A DNA stretch of 64,000 bases from Myxococcales bacterium (lineage in GTDB: Bacteria > Myxococcota_A > Polyangia > Polyangiales > GCA-016699535): NCBI GenBank assembly GCA_016699535.1, contig CP064980.1, positions 1,372,001 to 1,436,000 on the forward strand, read 5' to 3'. Positions 61,559-64,000 of the stretch are shown one piece after another. The position numbers were made by a program, and so were the translations under genes. Position 1 is the stretch's first letter. Each line of letters begins with the position of its first letter. The notes beneath the pieces were generated by a model. That model saw only the letters and a program-made list of their open reading frames with translations, made no database searches and was not told where the DNA came from.

Positions 61559-62589
61559 ATGCTTGTTCTTGGAATAGAGTCTTCGTGCGATGAAACAGCG
61601 GCAGCCGTCGTGACCGACGAAGGCGACGTGATCAGTGATGCTGTTGCAAGCCAGATAAAAGAGCATGCTGTCTTTGGTGGTGTGGTTCCTGAGATTGCTT
61701 CACGTGCGCATACCCGGGCTGTGATTCCGATGATTCGCCAGGCGCTTGCAGCGATTCCTTCGGGTTTAGATGGCATTGATGCCGTGGCGTTTACGCAAGG
61801 ACCTGGCCTCATTGGTGCTTTGCTGGTCGGCGTGCAAACAGGCAAGGCTATAGCCCTTGCCAAGGATCTTCCCTTAGTCGGTGTGGATCATTTGCTGGGG
61901 CATTTGTTTGCGATTTTTTTGAAGCGCGACAAAGACACTGTTGCTGTTCCGGAGTTTCCCTACGTTGCCCTTTTAGTCAGTGGTGGGCACACTGCACTGT
62001 ATGATGTGCACAGCATCAACGATGTGCGTCTACTGGGTCAGACACGCGACGATGCTGCAGGTGAGGCCTATGACAAGGTAGCCAAGCTTTTAGGCCTTGG
62101 TTATCCGGGTGGCCCGATTCTCGATCGGATGGCTCCGCGCGGAAACCCGGCTGCAATCCCATTGCCAAGACCGATGGCTGCAAGTAAAATTTAGAGTTCA
62201 GTTTTTCAGGACTCAAGACTGCGGTAGTGCACAGCGTTCGCGATCGAAAAAGCCCATGGGACGAAAAGGCGCTTTGCGATTTGGCTGCTTCCTTTCAAGC
62301 CGCGGTGGCAGATGTGTTGGTGGATAAAAGTGTGGCTGCGTTAAAAAAGCTCAACAGGCGCTCCTTGGTGATTACCGGCGGGGTAGCCGCGAACAGTGGA
62401 TTGCGAAAGCGCGCAGAAGAATCAGCCAAAAAACATGGTTTTTCTTTGTATATTCCCCCTTTAGCATCTTGCACTGACAACGCAGCCATGATTGCTTACG
62501 CTGGCGCAAAACTATTGCAAACCAAGAATAGCTCAACGATTGCAGCGGTCGCTTATTCTCAAAGCCCGCTTAATCGTCTAGGAAAGTAA
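61559..62589 (+). CDS. tsaD: tRNA threonylcarbamoyladenosine synthase TsaD (frameshifted)
   Basis: The first frame (61559-62194) has TsaD blocks: LVLGIESSCDETAAAVV, PEIASRAHTRAVIP, GPGLIGALLVG, VDHLLGHLFA (HxxxH metal site), LVSGGHTALY and GEAYDKVAKLLGLGYPGGP. It stops at AASKI. The other frame continues NLEFSFSGLKTAVVHSV and holds ITGGVAANSGLRK and the SCTDNAAMIAYAG block, ending at 62589. One A is missing from the run at 62186-62189. Restored length about 344, normal. TsaD is essential for the t6A base of tRNA in most bacteria, so a sequencing error is the likely cause. Confidence 0.87.
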
Positions 62590-62590
62590 A

Positions 62591-63976
62591 ATGCAGGGAT
62601 CGGTAAACACAATTTTAGACGCCATCGGCCACACTCCTATCGTCAAGCTTGGCCGAGTGGCAAACGACGTTAAAGCAAGCATTTATGCCAAATGTGAGTT
62701 TCTTAACCCTGCGGGTTCAATGAAAGATCGCATGGCGCTTTACTTGATCAATCAAGCCGAGGCGCGAGGAGAACTCAAAGCTGGCGGAACCATTGTCGAG
62801 GCTACCAGTGGCAACACTGGCGCAGCGCTAGCGATGATCGCCGCAGTGCGTGGCTATCAATGCATTTTTGTCATGCCGGATAAGATGTCGGATGAGAAAA
62901 TCGCGAGTTTGCGAGCTTTCGGTGCCCGTGTTGTCGTGTGTCCCACGGCCGTCGAGCCAGAAGATCCACGAAGTTACTATTCCGTTGCGAAGAAGCTTCA
63001 TCGTGAAACTCCAAACTGTTTTTACACCAATCAGTATCACAACATGGATAACCCGGATGGTCATTACAAGAGCACCGGGCCGGAGCTGTGGGAGCAGACG
63101 CAAGGCCAGTTTGATGTGTTTGTCGCGGGCCTCGGCACCGGGGGAACCATCAGCGGAACTGGTAAGTATCTAAAAGAGAAAAAGCCAAGCATGCAGATGG
63201 TGGGAGTCGATCCTGTCGGTTCTCTTTATTACGATTTTGTTAAAGATAAGCGCATGACCAAAGCCTTTACTTACAAGGTCGAAGGTATTGGTGAGGACTT
63301 TATTCCTTCAACGATCAATCTTGATATTCTCGATGATATCGTTCGCGTGGATGACAAGGAATGTTTTATCATGGCACGTGATTTGGTGCGCTATGAAGGC
63401 TTGTATGTGGGTGGCTCCTCCGGCGCGGTTGTGGCTGGTGCCATAAAGTACGCAAAAGCTCGCGACAAAAAAGAAAACATCGTTGTCCTGTTGCCTGATG
63501 GTGCGGCGAAGTATTTATCCAAGATGTTTAACGACGAGTGGATGAAAGAAAATGGCTTTTTAGATGCACGTCCTAAAATGGGTAGCGTAGCCGATTTGCT
63601 CAAGAGCAAGCCAAAGCAAGAATTGATAACGGCTAGACCACATGATCGCGTACGCGATGTGATTGCTCGTTTGAAAGATCACAACATCTCGCAGATCCCC
63701 GTGATTGAAAATGGCAAAGTCATCGGCGCGGTTGCCGAAGTTGATTTGTTGCGCATTCTTTTTTCTGGAGAGCATTCCTTGGACAGCGAAATCGGTCCCA
63801 TTGTTGAGCAAGACTACGTCACAGTCAGTCCAGAAACCGAAATTGAAATGCTCAATGGTCTGCTCAATCAAGCCCGTATGGCTGTGGTGAAAGACAAAAG
63901 CGGCGTTGTTGGCGTAATTACCAAAATTGACATAATTGACTATTTTTCACGTCAATCCATGCCAACTATGGCATAA
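62591..63976 (+). CDS. Cystathionine beta-synthase (PLP enzyme with CBS pair)
   Basis: A 461-residue protein. The N-terminal PLP domain has NPAGSMKDRMAL (Lys), EATSGNTGAALAM, and GTGGTISGTGKYL; the C-terminal part has two CBS domains (VRDVIARLKDHNISQIPVIE and VGVITKIDIIDYFS). This layout is that of cystathionine beta-synthase: serine plus homocysteine to cystathionine, the first step of transsulfuration. Some relatives act as cysteine synthases. It starts 2 bases after tsaD and is likely in its operon. The last codons (Met-Pro-Thr-Met-Ala-stop) lie on a palindrome. Confidence 0.88.
   Translation: MQGSVNTILDAIGHTPIVKLGRVANDVKASIYAKCEFLNPAGSMKDRMALYLINQAEARGELKAGGTIVEATSGNTGAALAMIAAVRGYQCIFVMPDKMSDEKIASLRAFGARVVVCPTAVEPEDPRSYYSVAKKLHRETPNCFYTNQYHNMDNPDGHYKSTGPELWEQTQGQFDVFVAGLGTGGTISGTGKYLKEKKPSMQMVGVDPVGSLYYDFVKDKRMTKAFTYKVEGIGEDFIPSTINLDILDDIVRVDDKECFIMARDLVRYEGLYVGGSSGAVVAGAIKYAKARDKKENIVVLLPDGAAKYLSKMFNDEWMKENGFLDARPKMGSVADLLKSKPKQELITARPHDRVRDVIARLKDHNISQIPVIENGKVIGAVAEVDLLRILFSGEHSLDSEIGPIVEQDYVTVSPETEIEMLNGLLNQARMAVVKDKSGVVGVITKIDIIDYFSRQSMPTMA
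63959..63974. promoter_or_regulatory. Palindrome 3: ATGCCA-N4-TGGCAT over the CBS stop
   Basis: Perfect 6-bp arms around ACTA, centred near 63966.5 and overlapping the last codons of the beta-synthase gene. Matches the 27.5 kb sites in core sequence. Confidence 0.5.
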
Positions 63977-63986
63977 TTTTCGTAAA

Positions 63987-64000
63987 AACATGCCAGTCTT
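63987..64000. promoter_or_regulatory. Half of palindrome 4, cut by the window end
   Basis: AACATGCCA then GTCT and T: the left half of a site like palindrome 1, whose right half would lie beyond base 64000. Its centre would be at about 63997.5, 31 bases from palindrome 3. Confidence 0.45.

Noticed and set aside
1..64000. CRISPR arrays, rRNA and tRNA genes
   Set aside because: No regularly spaced direct repeats, no rRNA-like stretch and no tRNA T-loop pattern with a matching acceptor stem was found in the gaps.

Overview
The window looks like a chromosomal stretch from a Myxococcota-type (deltaproteobacterial-lineage) bacterium of moderate GC. The assignment is an inference from gene content: Ser/Thr kinases with the GxGGMGxVY glycine loop, PEGA and TPR periplasmic proteins, a MopE-type metal-binding lipoprotein, DUF4398/OmpA lipoproteins, a DUF1592/DUF1552 pair, DUF4388 signalling proteins and very many lipoprotein signal peptides. 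I saw no rRNA, tRNA, CRISPR array, prophage or intact transposase.

Layout. 1-9.2 kb: end of a sodium:solute symporter, the DUF1592/DUF1552 pair (frameshifted) behind a sigma-54-like promoter, a CDF metal transporter, a PafA-type phosphatase lipoprotein, an ETHE1-like hydrolase and a DUF442-like phosphatase lipoprotein. 9.3-16.6 kb: orphan ParA, a class III sirtuin, a lipoprotein sharing start-codon bases with a divergent histidine ammonia-lyase, and OmpA/DUF4398 lipoproteins. 16.8-26.7 kb: an extracytoplasmic block with a repeat protein, then a probable operon of PEGA kinase, TPR/PEGA protein, MopE-like lipoprotein, cytochrome c and two arylsulfotransferase-family lipoproteins. 26.7-38.2 kb: TauE exporter, acyl-CoA ligase, DUF4230, DAHP synthase, TruD, M1 aminopeptidase, QueE and TypA. 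38.2-41 kb: TPR protein, OmpA lipoprotein, MutH and several repeats. 41-47.5 kb: a divergent lipid cluster (thioesterase, two ACPs and fatty acyl-AMP ligase facing a ketosynthase, a catalytically degenerate ketosynthase and an alpha-oxoamine synthase). 47.5-64 kb: an EAL protein, a plant-like FabI, a glycosidase-like protein, MlaE, an HD-GYP/DUF4388 protein, a kinase-ATPase-TPR giant, Hsp33, a quinone-oxidoreductase-like MDR, TsaD and cystathionine beta-synthase.

The best candidates for something undescribed are four. First, two inverted hairpin elements at 40.6-41.0 kb share a nearly identical 37-nt loop but have unrelated, self-complementary stems. Second, a 159-bp MITE occurs twice, and one copy supplies the stop codon of an OmpA gene. 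Third, TGCCA-N4-TGGCA palindromes occur in pairs at 27.5 kb and again at the window end with almost the same spacing. Fourth, the acyl-AMP ligase/ACP/ketosynthase/oxoamine synthase cluster probably makes an unusual long-chain amino lipid.

Caution: five conserved genes (DUF1552, PEGA kinase, TruD, M1 peptidase, TsaD) each carry one single-base frameshift, mostly at short homopolymers. This points to consensus errors in the assembly rather than real gene loss. Several promoters appear to place the -10 box directly before the start codon.
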